DNA of 64,000 nt from Maylandia zebra (taxonomy: Eukaryota; Chordata; Actinopteri; Cichliformes; Cichlidae), in contig NC_135175.1 of the NCBI RefSeq assembly GCF_041146795.1, positions 23,289,075 to 23,353,074 on the forward strand. The letters are read 5' to 3'. The first letter of the stretch is position 1; the number at the start of each line of letters is the position of its first letter. The translations under genes and the position numbers were made by a program. Shown here one piece after another: positions 47,801 through 61,300 of this stretch. A model generated the notes under the pieces. It did not search any database, was not told the DNA's origin, and worked only from the letters and a program-made list of their open reading frames with translations.

Positions 47801-50700
47801 TCCGTAATTACTTTCACAATTAACTAAAATACAAATCAAAGTGACAAATCGAGATAGTTTATATATTAATTACCTTTGGTAAATGTGTTCATTATGAAAA
47901 GGCGGTTTAAAGGAACCCGCCCTGTCTCTTTTAACGCAATAAATGCAGAATTCGCTCAAACTGGCAAAACCGGGAATTTTATACTGATTTTGCACAATTT
48001 CCACGACATTTGTTTTCTATTTAAGGGAAATCTTTGATGTCGGTGTCAGATATATCAGTGCAATTACGAGTGAGCGACTTAAAATAACACCAAGGATCCA
48101 ACCCCTTTACTAAATTCGATATCGAGGTTTTCGTCTCAGACAAAAGTGTTACACGGTGAGCCTGAAGGCGCAGGCAATTTGTTGACATGTGCCAAAAGGG
48201 TAGTACTTCTATTATACACTACTATGCATTAGCGGTCATATAGATATATTTTAGTACAATTATATCCATATCCGACAATTATTGTCAGTGTTCACACTCA
48301 TTATCCAGTCTAATGACGACAGGAAGCTTCTTATGACCTTTAATTCGTGATTGTTATTTTAACACAAACATCATAAATGATAATAATAAATATTAAAAAA
48401 TAATAATAACAATAAAATATTCATTATTCGAGCATTTTACACGTTATTTCTTTAACTTAAATCTAATTTATTTAATTTCGGATTTGGCGTCTCCCTGCAC
48501 AATTTTAATACAACATCATCTTTTTAAGTCAATTCATGCGACCTATATAGTTTGTCTTTAACGGCTCTCATAAATACCTCAATCTCAGACTGCATGTGCA
48601 CTTTTCAAAACCACCACAAAGCTACTGTGCCGTTTTATGAAATGTTCAGAGTGGGGAGGTTTTTGCTCTTTGTTTATTAAAACAATGATGACATTCAGAG
48701 ACTTGCGTGTCCCTTTTACACGTTCTGTTGGCTCTGTTAGGGGAATTGAATCATATGGTATTATTATCATTAACAATCATCGACAGTGACCTTTTGTGTA
48801 TTAAAGTTATCTTTCACCTTCCACACGAAATTTGCCAGAGTTTCAAAGAAATCAGCTGAATCAAAAAGTTTGTCTAAATATATGAAAGGTCCTCAAAGCA
48901 GAATTTCCATTCTAAATGGAAAAATGAGGTTTCACTACAATTTTTAATTTAAATGCTTAAAATATTTTTTTTCCTCATATCAAATGTGCAACACTTGGTT
49001 TTTAATATCAAAAAATTTGTGCATTTCAACAGTTTGACCAAAAAATAAACAAAAAACAAATCTGATCTGTGTGCCATGTGCGCAGATTTTTTTTATCTGT
49101 TGACTCTACTAAAAGAATTTAATCTTATTATTCTTATTATGAATGTTAGTCTGACATTTTCAGTAATGTTAGCCTTTCTGATTATTAAAAGCACTGATAT
49201 TGGGAAAAAACAGGTGTGAGATCACAGAGGTACAGAGTGTAGAAGCAACACGACCTCTGAACCGCATTCACAAAAATCATGTTTGTGTAAAACTAATTTC
49301 AGTATTTTTGAGAACAAAAGGTATTTCTTCAAAAATAAACATAAGATTAAAAAAGGTGCATGCCAAATTACTGGAAATTGTTGTCAACATTGTTATTTAA
49401 ATGTACTTTTCCTGTAGAAAATCTACTTTTCCGGGAGTTCGTTTGAGCTCAGATAAAAATAAGCACAGTACAGTTTCAATGACCAATCATGCAGTAACAC
49501 TATTACTAGAATAGCAGCAGGGCTGAGGTCATCAGAAGCCTATATATGGACCAAAAATAAAATTCAAAGCAGAACTCTCCTCTGGTTTTAATTTTGCTTT
49601 CTCTATATCAATGGTAAGGATAACTTAAGGATAAAAAGTATATATTTATTAACATTGAACTATTAATTTCCTCTTTAATGATAAAATTCCTGAAAAGTCC
49701 AGAGAGTTCACAGAAAAACTGAAATGTAAGTATCTTTATTTTTATCACATTTTCCATGTGTTTCCAAAAGTCTTTTTTCCCCTCCCCTCTTCATGTATGT
49801 ACAAGTCCCGGAGAAAAAAACAAAACAAAACAGGATAAAGTCAACAAATGTATAAATATCTAACAAAAAAACCAAAAAACAAACATTTATTTTGGTGTTT
49901 CTGAAGCCCATTGAGCCAAACTGGCGATCGACACAGGACCACTTACAGGCAACTAATACAAACAGTCTTTTAATATATGCAGACATCCTGAGGTCTAACA
50001 GGAACAAAACACACCTAAACTAAATCAGGATAACGACGCAAGAGAAGTAAGCTTAAAAAAATACACAACAGACAAAGAATGACCAAAATAAAACAGGAAA
50101 TAAACAAATATGAAGACAAATAATTTATAATAAGGAGAAAGGAGGCAGGATAACTGAAATAAAAAAATATAAACAAACTAAAACCATGAAAATCATGCAG
50201 AACTATTAAAACAAAAGCTCAAGAATAACACATGGAAAGCAAGTCCACAGCTTTAAAACACTGTCAAAAAAAATCCAAGGACCATGACAGCCTCACTGTT
50301 AGTACTGTGTCAGGGTATACCACACCTTTCACCCAGCGACAGCTGGGATAGACTCCAACACCTCTTGAATGAGATAAGTGGATGATTTATGTAGTTCAGA
50401 GCAGGTATTACAATATAAACACAACACCTGATGAAATCAGTTGACTCACAGACATCCCAGATATAAATAAACATGTGCATCAATGCCTCATCAGGGTGGT
50501 TTTGTTAACAGATATGACCAAACTCACAAAGACTAACACTCAGGATATTTCCTCTTTGATCTTTTTGCCCTCAGGGTTCCTCAGGCTTCAGTGACCTGCT
50601 TCATGAAGCTAGTCTGAAGTCAGTTAATTCACTCCTTAAATTTTTTTCTTCACTTTTTAAAATTAACTTTTTTCAGCTATTATTCTATTGCACGTGATAT
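47801..50700. other. mnx1-ube3c intergenic DNA, nothing assigned
   Basis: This is AT-rich intergenic sequence with short TAA/ATT-rich simple tracts (for example 48376-48420) and no convincing gene. A short fragment at about 50310-50400 (CAGCTGGGATAGACTCC followed by GATAAGTGGATGA) resembles the 3' tail found on several fish retroelement families; it is too short to classify. Confidence 0.5.
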
Positions 50701-50728
50701 CATTTACCATATAGTTGTCTGCTTTCAG

Positions 50729-51180
50729 TTGTTTTGGTTGCCATTAGAGGTCACCCCAACATCTCACCCCATCCCTAGTATCTTTCGTCACACTGACCCT
50801 CTGCATGCCTTCCTCTTTTCCTCCTACCTGGCAACTCAAAATTCAGCATCTTTTATCCAGTATCTCTTGTCCACATATCCCGTCTCTTCTCTGCACATGT
50901 CCAAACCATCTTGGCCTCTCCTCTCTTTGTGTCCAAACTGCTCAACCTGAGCTGTCCCTTCAACATATTAATTTCTAATCCTGTCCATCCTTGTCACTCC
51001 CAAGATAAATCTAGTATTTTCAGTTCTAAACAGCTGCAGCTCAGTGTCTTGTGTTTTCATCAGTGCAACTATCTCCAAACATTAAACCCCAGGAGGTCTC
51101 ATGTTCCCTTTAACTCTTGGTGCTATCATTCTGTCACAAATCACCTCTGACACTCATCTCCACCTGCCACACTGCCTTTC
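50729..51180 (-). pseudogene. Degenerate LINE reverse-transcriptase C-terminal fragment
   Basis: Read on the minus strand, this stretch gives broken segments resembling a widespread fish LINE C-terminus: an RIRN..YVEGTAQVEQFG-like segment followed by a degenerate counterpart of the usual RWFGHV motif. Stop codons interrupt it, so it is a dead fragment about 1.2 kb upstream of the ube3c 5' exon. Clade not determined. Confidence 0.5.
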
Positions 51181-51479
51181 ACTCTGCCCAATGCTTTAAA
51201 AAAATTCAGTGTTGTCCAATCATATTTTTTTTCTAATAATCTGTATTTGTTTTGGCCCTTACCTTAGTCTAAGTTTTATTGTTTATTTTAATTACCTAAA
51301 ATGGTTAGCTTTAGTTAACTTTAATGACCTTGGTTCATGTTTCCCTTACTTTAGAGGACACTAACCATAATCTAAACATCTATCCCAGACTCATCAGGTT
51401 AAAAGTTAATGGTGTTTTTTTCGTGTTTTTTCCCTAAAAAATACACGAAGGTCCTCGCAAAATGACAAATTCAACCCAA

Positions 51480-51728
51480 ACACACACTCATGCTGTAGCC
51501 CGAGAACCTTCTCAATGGCTCTAGTAGAAGGGCGGGTCTTAGAGACGGTATTGACAGACATTCTGTCCAATCAGCTGCCTCGCTTTGCAGGAAGCGGATG
51601 CAGGCTGCTCTCCGGTGTTGTGTTGATTTCTAGAGAGAGCAGGAAAAGAAGACTTGACGTTTGGAGAAACGTAAACATCCTTCTCAGTGTTGTAGTGTCT
51701 GTCTCACTTCTTAGCTCAAAAGTCGAAG
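51480..51728 (+). promoter_or_regulatory. ube3c: ube3c promoter and non-coding first exon
   Basis: A probable 5' UTR exon ends at a good donor (GAAG|GTAAAC, 51728/51729) and would join the acceptor at 52284/52285 upstream of the ube3c start codon. Upstream are a CCAAT box in TGTCCAATCAGC (51567-51571) and an ETS-like GGAAGCGG near 51590. The exact transcription start is unknown. The open frame through this exon has no recognisable homology and ends in the intron. Confidence 0.5.
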
Positions 51729-52316
51729 GTAAACGATTCATACATTGCTGCTTATTTTTCTCAGATGTGTGTCCTTCAAAAGAAATGATGTCAAAAGGAC
51801 ATGCGGGTAGGGTAGGAAGACACCCCCCCGGAAAGTTAGCCTGCCTCAGCGTTTAGCTGCCCAGCTAGTTAGCTGCATTGCTAACGTCAGCAAAATCATG
51901 CTGCTTGCACATACGTTGTCCTTGCTACGAAATGTCACGAATAAATGAGCTTTAATATGGTGTCTCATTGTTGGGGTCGTTTAGAGGAAGCAGGCTTGTT
52001 AAAGCCCCTAGCAGCTGCTGAGTCATTAGCTAACCGGCTAAGTTAACCGGTTAGCTAACTATTGTTGCATTCAAACTGAAGGTCTGGCTAAACTTGACCT
52101 CCTGTGATGTTGTTCAACTGTTGTCCGCTTTGACTGTTCATAATCGTTTAATTTTGCTACTAAAAATATGGCCTGCAAACGTAGCTTTATAGTGTCGTGG
52201 TCGGAGAAACTGTTAGCCGAAGTTAATTGTTTATAAGTTGGCAGTCAAGTCATCACGACTGGTCTGTTTCATTTTCTCTTTCAGAAATTAGAGTAAGCCT
52301 TCGAGTCAGTCAGTCC

Positions 52317-52331
52317 ATGGAAAAAATCTAA
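52317..52331 (+). promoter_or_regulatory. Four-codon upstream ORF directly before the ube3c start
   Basis: ATG GAA AAA ATC TAA occupies 52317-52331 in the 5' UTR part of the first coding exon. Its stop ends two bases before the ube3c ATG at 52334. Such minimal uORFs can reduce initiation or require reinitiation at the main start. Confidence 0.6.
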
Positions 52332-52333
52332 CG

Positions 52334-55300
52334 ATGTTCAGCTTTGAGGGAGATTTCAAGACAAGACCCAAGGTGTCCCTTGGAGGAGCGAGTAAAAAGG
52401 TAAGTGGCATCTCAAAACTGGGAATACATCTGCTGCCATTAACAAACCACACATAGCTCTATGCTTAACAGATGTGGTTAAAACGTGTTGTTGTGTTGCA
52501 TTTTTATAATAATCTTTGTTGCTTTTCAGGAGGAGAAGGCATCACTGTTGCACCGCACTCAAGAAGAGAGACGGAAAAGAGAAGTAATGTCTCTTCTGAA
52601 GTCTTTTGTTGGTGCCCTTTAAAATTTTGCAGCTCATACTATTTGCAATTTTGAAAAGTCAGTTCTTTCATTGTTTCACCCAGCTTGGTCTTGCAAAGAA
52701 ACATGAAATATTAATGAAAAAGGAGTATATTTGTTTGCGTTCATAAATATAAACGTCACATTTCTTTGTGACAGTCAGCATGACGTTGAAACTAGTGTAG
52801 TGCTGCAAAGCTTTTTTCTCCTTGATTTCTTTTTCTGTATATCACACTTACATGCTTCAGATTAATATTAAACAAAGGCCCAAGAAAATACAGAATGCAG
52901 TTTTTTTTAAAGTAGTTATTTCATTTATTAAGGGAAGAAAGTTATCCAAATCTGTCCATATAGTATGTCAAAAAGCAATTGCCCCCTAAACTTAATAACT
53001 GGTTGTGCTACCATTGGCAGCAAGTAGCACAATCAAGCATTTGTAAATTTTGCTTTAATTTGCTCAGGATGAAAGAAGACGACTGAAGAACGCCATTATC
53101 ATTCAGTCCTATGTACGCGGTTACCAAGACTTGAAAAAACAGGTATGTCTGCAAGCACATTTCATACATTACATAATTCTAGTGACATTGCATGCGATGA
53201 CATGTGAAACCCTCTAACATACAGCTGGCTAATGAATGACACCGCCTATTTGATGGTGTGGGAAATAGCAAGTTTTTTCGCAACCTTAACTTCGTCCTTG
53301 TGATGAGTGTTTTTGGCTTCAAAGATCAGAAATAAACATGTGGCTTTAGGCAAAATTGTGAACTTCTGCATCTCATCAGGAAGTCGGTTGGTCCACAGAC
53401 AGTTACAGCAATGATATTGTGTTACCTTACTTAAAAGAAGTTGATGCTGCATCTTGTTGTTTCTGTTAAAATGCAAATGTGGTGATCACATTTTCTTTCT
53501 TGTTTTGGGAACTGTATTGATTTGTGGTAGCAGCATTTCTGTTTTTGTACCAAGTCTGCTCAAACAGAGTGTTTACAGTGTGTGACCTGTGACTTTCTTT
53601 CTCCAGTATGCCATACAGCGGGCAAAGTTTGACGAGCGTGTCAGCCAGACGCAGTCGGGAGGAGCTCAACACGCCCTGGATGGCGTTGGTCTCTGCCTCT
53701 TATCAAGACAATTAATATTTTTCTACAGACAGAGTGTGGATGCCCATAGATTGGTGAGAAGACAAAAAAAACCCCGAGCCTTAGGCCCTTTGGTTGTATC
53801 AATAGATTTAATAGATGCTAATATATTAAAAAGTTGTGTTTGCCAAAGACCAAAACTGTGTCTACCTGTGTGTTGATAAAGATATGGCTGTGCCAGAACC
53901 TGGTGAAGCACAACGGCCAGTTTGTGAAGCTGTTGGTTGGCCCACAGAAGAAGACATGCGTGTTTCAGATCAAGAGGATCTTAGGCTTCTGCTGCAGGTA
54001 TTGGAAATAAATAATTTTCTTACAGATGCATAAATGCAAAAGCTGATGGGATATCTGTAACAGAAGTTGCCATTATCACTCTTGTCGCTCTCTCCTGTCT
54101 TTTAGACTCTTGCAGAGCTGCACGGATGACAGTTTAAATGTTGCAGTTCCCATGCGAATGCTAGAAATCTTTTCTACAGAGAGAACCTATCTTCCCGTTA
54201 TTCCAGATGCTAATAATGTAGCTTCATTACTCGAGCAGATTTTGCACTACATGGTACAGAAAGGTAAGCTCACTGGCTTAACTTTTATCTCTGTTGTGAG
54301 TCTGCGGTCAGGATTTTTTTTTCTTTCTTCTTTTTATAGAAAGAAAAGAAATGTCAGTGACACACAGATTCCTGCAGCATAGGTGCAAATAAACCTGTTG
54401 AGACCAAATTATTAAACAATAAGGGGTGTGCAGAGATCTTGAATGTGTGTCAATATAATTTTGTCAGTGTTTTTTATCAGTACAGGGCAGTTCATGTTGT
54501 GACTGGTACAGGATTACATTCAAGTCAAGTGTATTTCAAGTACTGACGATTTCCCAGAAGCATGAGTCATTTCAAAAGCACGGTTTAAAGTTAGTCATTG
54601 TTGTCTGCACGAAACATTTTTTAGCATTACATCTGAAAAAAATCCTACTTTTTAGCCTGAATGTTAGGTTTAAGGGACTCATTTTTACAACATTTCAGTT
54701 ACTGCAAACAGGAAGATTTCTTTTTTTAATATGTTTATATTAAATACGTAATTACATTAGCGTTTTCTCAGATAATTATTTTGAGTGTTAATTCTTCTCT
54801 CTGTCCTCTCATCAGGATACTACAGGTCGCTGTATATTCTTGTGAATCACAGGCTCCCTTCCAGTCTGGAGTACAGCGACGCTCCCACTATCCCCCTGGC
54901 AAGCACACTGTTGGAGCACATCCTCAAACCTCTGCACTTTACCTACTCCTCCTGCACAACAGGCGCAAGGTACAGTGAGCAAAGCAGGAGAACAGGAACA
55001 TTTGCACAGGATGCGACAAGAAAGACGCCCCTAAAAGATTACCTGCTAGTATTTGTCGTACAATGATGATTGTCTGAAGGACAGTTTTAGAGAAATTAGT
55101 GCATGCATCTCCAAAAAAAGAAGACAGCGCTGCTATTTTCACTTTTTGGGAAAGTAAGCTAAAACAATAAGCAGTGGCATTCAAAAAACTTAGTTTGCCC
55201 TGTATTGTTTAACTATTTACTGAAGGAATTGTCTCAAAAGTTACACAATTCTGCAGAACGCCCGGCACATACAGTAAACAGTGGAGACGATAGCGGCATA

Positions 55301-58300
55301 ATAGCAGGAACAGAAGGTGTTTGTCTCTGTTGAATTCTTTTAAAATCATCCATTAAGCCAATCAGACAAACTACACCAGTTTTTGTCCCTCTTGTCAATA
55401 GTGAAGCAGTAATTGCTTCACAGACCAATTTACAACAAGCCATAAAAGTTTCCCAGACTTGCTTGCTCGCTGGAGTGCAGAATACCAGCCTGTTTGTCTC
55501 TTGGTTTGAGACATTCTTAATAACAAACGACGAGAGGACTTCTTTTCTTCTTTGAAGAAAAGCAAGACGGGAGTGAGAGGAACTTGTGTACATACTGGCT
55601 CTAACAGCTAATTATCTGACTTGGCTCGCCAGATGTGTGTGACCAGGCTACACAAAGCAGCACTGTTTGGAGAGACAATATTGGAGAAGTCACACAGTAG
55701 AAAGAGCAGGGAGATGTTAAATCAACCCATACTTTAGTGAATTTATCGATGAGCAAACAGTATTTTGATATTATTTTTATTTTGTTAGGATTTCACACAG
55801 TGTACTAATATCTGCTTTGTCTGTCATGTTACAGGCAGTTTGTATTTGCGGCTTTTACCGAGGAGTTCATCTCTGCTCCGTTTACTGAGCAGATCTTTCA
55901 CTTCTTTATCCCGGCACTATCAGACTTCCGTCACTCATTCCCTTTCGAGGCTTTCCTCAGCTCCCTTAAGGCCACGATCGACTCCTCTTCAGCAGCACAG
56001 AGCCAAGCACCATGGCTGTTTTATTTTGTCCTCTCTGCAGGGGAGAACCGCCTAGGTCAGTGGGAGTTTAGAGCTGAACACACAGGCTCATGCTTGTGCT
56101 GTACTTGTTTCTCCTGTACATTCCTCTGTGTGGTAATGAGACTGATTTATAGAGTGGGAGATGGGTTAATGTGCGCGGTAATGATGAATGATGCGCGTTG
56201 GCAGGCTCACTATCAGAGGAGGGTCTCCTGTTGTACCTCCGGGCCCTGCAGACGCTGCTGCCGCTGCTGCCAGTGTCAGAAAGCAGCACCAGGCCAGAAG
56301 TGAGCAGCGACTCGGAGGATGACGATAACGCTGGCATCCAGCCGCTACCCATGCAGGTAAAATCCCCGCATATATGTCCAAATATCTCAGCGCACAGCAT
56401 GCCTCGGTGAGGGATGTCAGTGTTGATAAGGCCCCTCTACACATTTCTAGCATTGACACAATTCAGTTAATTTTTACTTTTATTTCTACATTCAAAACAT
56501 GTGCAAAGCCCCATTTTTTTAATTTTTTTTTTTTTTTTTGTCATGAGTTTTGCTTTGTAGATGTGAAACTGTTCCGCAAGACATTTACCTTTACATAGCA
56601 TAAACAATATGGCTAACTATAACAAAACAAAAGTTTCTTACAGTCAAAGCAGTTTTGATTTAAGCAAAACTTGAATATCTCAAAAAGGTCATTCTCGTGT
56701 CTGTTAACAGTTTTCACTAGAAATGTGACTTAGCCTGTTGGCTGATACCAGCACAAGGTTCATGTTGTACTCAGGTAGGGCTGCTCAATTAATCGAATTT
56801 TAATCACGATTACGATCTGGGCTTTCAACGATCATTAAAAATGACTGAGCCGATTATTGGCCCCTCCCTCATTTATCCGCGACACCTTAAAGGCCGGTCC
56901 GTGGGGCATAAACCGGTCCGTGGCGCAAAAAAGGGTGGAGACCGCTGATTAAGAGGACCCGAGGGAAGCTCGGAAAGCTAAGCAGAAGTTATTTGGAGAG
57001 GAGAGTGACTGCCGCTGGTTGAAAAGAGAGGTAAAAAAAACTTCAGTGGTGTTGCACACTATTTTATATTATTTTTTAAAGTCATTATTCAATACGTTGT
57101 CATCGTTAACCCTTTAAAGCCGGTCAGAGCAGCACGCTCCGTTTTGTGTAACAATTTTTAAATCCCTGTAGAACCTGAACAGTGTAAGCTAGCACAATAA
57201 TTTGTTTTGCATATGAAACCGGAGGAGTTGTACTTACATCTGATGCCATCAGCTTGTCCTCGGTCACGCTTTCCTTCCACATAAAGCTTTGCAAAAATTG
57301 CATAAAAAGCGCTTGCAGGAACAAAAACATAATATTCCAGAAACACGCTTTGTGATCCGATCAGCTGTTCATAACACTTCCCACAGTGAAACGGAGTCAG
57401 CAGTGTTGCCAACTCCTCAGTAAGGAAAATCGCTATTGGTTGTCCTAAAAGTCGCTAGAAGTCGCTAAATGACGTCATCGCCAAATTTGCATGCTAATCT
57501 AATTGTAACCTATGTTGTTGGAGAGAGAAATAACATCGTGGAAGAGACATAAAGTGAGTAAAAAACGTCCTAAATGCATTTAGAATTTATTTAGAACTAC
57601 AAATTAAATTTCTTTTAGCAATTATTGTTTTTTTTAATGTCACAATTCCAACCCTGCTCCTTTACCCGGGCTTGGACGGCAAAAGTGACCCGAAATAGGC
57701 GCTCTGGTGGAGTTACTTTGTGTGTGTGTGTTTATAAGTAGTTTTAAACCTTGTGATCCACAAAACAGCATAAGAGTAAAAGAAGAACTGACTGCGTCAC
57801 AGCACCCGCTACTTGTTGAGAGTAAAAGCAATAAGGGCTTTCACGTCTTTTTTTTAGCGGGTCTGAAAACTTGCTAAATATAGCGACAAAGTTGGCAACA
57901 CTGGAAGTCGCGAACTATCGCATGTGAGCCATTTCCTGCCCGAAACCGGAAGTGACGTCATTTTCGCGGAAATGTAGTTTTTTACTTGTAGGCCTTAATT
58001 GCCTATACTGGTGTTTTTATAAGTCATGTTTGACTCTATACTTTTCTGAATAGTTTCTGTGATGCTTAGAACTCGAATTGCACTGCTGGAAATGGTTTAT
58101 TTTGATGCACCTGCTGTTTTCTTTGCAAATTTGCATCATAGGATTGTTTTTTCGTTTTTCCTGCAGTATATAAAAATTGGTGTATCTCCAAAATAAAACT
58201 ATGAAGACACTCAAAATAAATTTCCTGTTGTTGTAAACTATTTTTTGCAACTTTTTTTGTATTTCAAGTTTTGAGGGATAAACCTCTTAAATTTCTCCAA

Positions 58301-61300
58301 GTAGAAATATATGTAAAAAAAAAAACCAAAAACGATTTTCAATTTTTTTGTAGTTTATTGTACTTTTTTGCAATTAATGTAATTACTATGGACTTAATGC
58401 ATACATATTATTACAATATGGGCTATAACAGTTGTATTGATGTATAGCAACTTGAAATGCTCCCACAAATGGCACTACAACATGTAAAAAAAAAAAAAAA
58501 AATAATAATATAAGCTCTGGCGGACTTGGTTCTATAGTAGGTCGTAAGGGTTAAATAAATATCGTCAAATAATCGAGATCTCAATTTCAGTGAAAATAAT
58601 CGTGATTATCATTTTTGCCATAATCGAGCAGCCCTATACTCAGGTAATGTCAGCCTCTCTAATGTAAGCTGTGTGGCAGCGATGGAGAAGCCACACTTTT
58701 CATTGTGTGAACAACTGGGAGTTTGTTTCCCAAACTCAGGAATAAAAGGAATTAACAGACTATTCCTTATGTGCTTATGATGCTGAATGAGTTTAAAGTG
58801 ATAAGTTAACATAAAGGATGACAATCAGCTGAATAACTGAAGGTAAAATGGCATTAAATCACAACATTTGCCAAATTATTTCTTATTAGCTTTGCTATGG
58901 CGGTTGTGGTTGGTTTAGTTTGTTTCTGTGTTTTTGTGTTTGAAGCAGGATTACTCATTACTTATCGATGGATTTAGAGTAAATATTTACCACCAGTTGG
59001 TGGTTGGCCCACTGTAAACATGATTAACTTACGAAACTGAATAAATGAATATTTGGAAGGATTCTGCACCGCTGTGGCTTAAAACATTTTGCCTCAGACC
59101 TTCAAAAATGCGTACATTCAGACACCTCGTCTAGCGATAATAAAGCGATAATATACGATACAATATATTTTATTGTCCTAGTTGGGAAATTCGTTGTGCA
59201 CTCTTGTGTGGTCACAGAAGATGCTTTCACCAAGAGCCAATAAACATTTCTTTAAAAGAGAAGTAAATAGATAACTGTTATCACAAGCACAAACCAGGCA
59301 GATTAGTAGCAACAAACACTCCACAATACTCTCATATGACACCGACAAGTTTAAAAACTGATATTTAAACGCTTGGTTTTATTAACAGTAACCTAAAAAT
59401 TGCAGATTGCATCTCGAAAATAAACTATAAAAAACTAAAATAACATTTTTATTTTTTTTTACCCTCGTACACATACTTCTCAATCACATAATCACAGTCC
59501 TTTAAATAACACTCATCTCTTTCTTCACTAGGATGACAGCCGGATTTCAGTTCAGCTGATAACAGAAGAGTGTGTCCACAAACTGGACACCAAACACCAG
59601 ACTAACGCCCTGCTCAACCTGGTGTGGAGGGATTCAGCCAGCGAGGAGGTCTTCACCATGATGGCGTCCATCTGTCACACGCTGATGGTGCAGCATCGTC
59701 TCATGGTGCCAAAAGTCAGGTACAAAGACGCACATTTTTGGGGGGTCTTTCATTCTTCCTGTGTCATGTAATGAAGTTAATGTAAGTAGCCTTACGCCAG
59801 GAGGCGTGTCTGAATCAAAAACACAACCTCAAAGTAAATGTAAAAGCTTTTCGTTTTTTAAATGGCATATCATAACACTTTGCACATCTCGACGGGATCA
59901 GCCTTGCATCCCAGGAGCCACCTGATTGAGAGGAAAACTGTGTGTTTATGTGTTTCCGCGCTGTAAGCAGTAATGTAAGTAACGATAAAACCAGGCAGGC
60001 AGGCAGTTATCAGTGGTCCGCACCCGCTGGCATTTACAACCGGCAGAGGAAGCCGGGATGTCAGGGAGGCTGTCAGTTCTGGATGAGGGCAATTACCCCT
60101 TTTCAGGTTGATTGCATTAGGGCCAGGATGTCAGAGGTAGCGTGGGGGTCTAGATGGTGCATTGACTGACAGGAGGTGATCAGGCTGAGCTTCATGGACG
60201 GGCAACCAGCTCTAGTTAATTATTATTGAAGCCAGTTGCTGTCAGTTCATTTATATGTGAGGATGCATTTCGGGATCACATTAGCAGCTCTGCTTTACTA
60301 GACAGATATTTTGCTATTATTTGAATCCATAACATTCCCCAAATCCTTTCAAGTAATTATATAAACTGGACATGTGCAGCTGGACTCTAGTGGTCAGCTA
60401 GTAATTTTGCATTGTTGTTTACAAGCGGTTGACAAGAATTTAGAAGAATTTCAGCCCTTATTTTTAAATTTATTTATTTATTTTTACAGCTTCCTCTTTC
60501 TCTCGGCTTTTACCATAAATCCTGTCCTTCCTCTTCCATCATTATTGGATATCTGTACAAAATAATTAGCTCACTGAGAAAGATTAATCACTGCAGGAGT
60601 GGATGGGATAGCTTTACAAGAGGCTAAGGGGAGCAAATTGCATTCTGGTCTTGATTTACGAGTCTTAAAGCAAAAAAAAGAAAGGAAAAAAAAAAAGAAG
60701 CCGGCCAGTCGTGCAGCCAGCCCAGCACACTGCCTTTTTAATAAATATGTAAAATGTCTCATTAAACTGCACTCCACACTTTTTTCTATAGGGTAACTTT
60801 AAAAGCAGGACAATCAACTGGGACCAAAATAGATTTTTGATTGATTTGCTAATTATACTTAGCTCAGGTTTGTTCTGGAGACCACGCAGTAATTCACTTT
60901 AACTGTTAGGGTTGGATATTTGGTGTAATTTCACTTTGATTGTTTGGTTTCTTCCAGTGTAGCACTCTGCTGCTAACAGGGTCACTCTGATTAAGTGACC
61001 TCCATTTACTTTTGAACCGTTACCGCGATCTTTGTGGTGGTGTGATTAAAAAAAAAAAAAGAAAATGCTGTTGGTTCATGCGGACACAGAAGCCAGCAAA
61101 ACAAATTTGTCTGTAGGCTGAGGCGCGTTCAAGGCTCACGGTATCAGATCTGACCTGAGCATGGCTGATGTTTCGGGGGTTTGTTGTTTGTTTGTTTTTT
61201 CTGCTGAACTGAGATTCTTTCATTAGTGCAAAATGAAATGATCCAGACATTATTCATCAACCTGCTTTTTACACACACACTCACACATATGTACACACAA

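Larger units (their letters stand above)
56776..58636. mobile_element. hAT-type transposon with 8-bp target duplication, hosting further insertions
   Basis: Inverted ends TAGGGCTGCTC (56776-56786) and GAGCAGCCCTA (58626-58636) are flanked by the identical octamer TACTCAGG at 56768-56775 and 58637-58644. An 8-bp duplication is diagnostic of hAT transposition. No transposase frame is present, so it is non-autonomous. At least three other elements lie inside it. It sits in ube3c intron 9. Confidence 0.85.

Noticed and set aside
51515..51856. 113-codon frame over the ube3c first exon
   Set aside because: It crosses a strong splice donor, has no homology and contains no recognisable domain.
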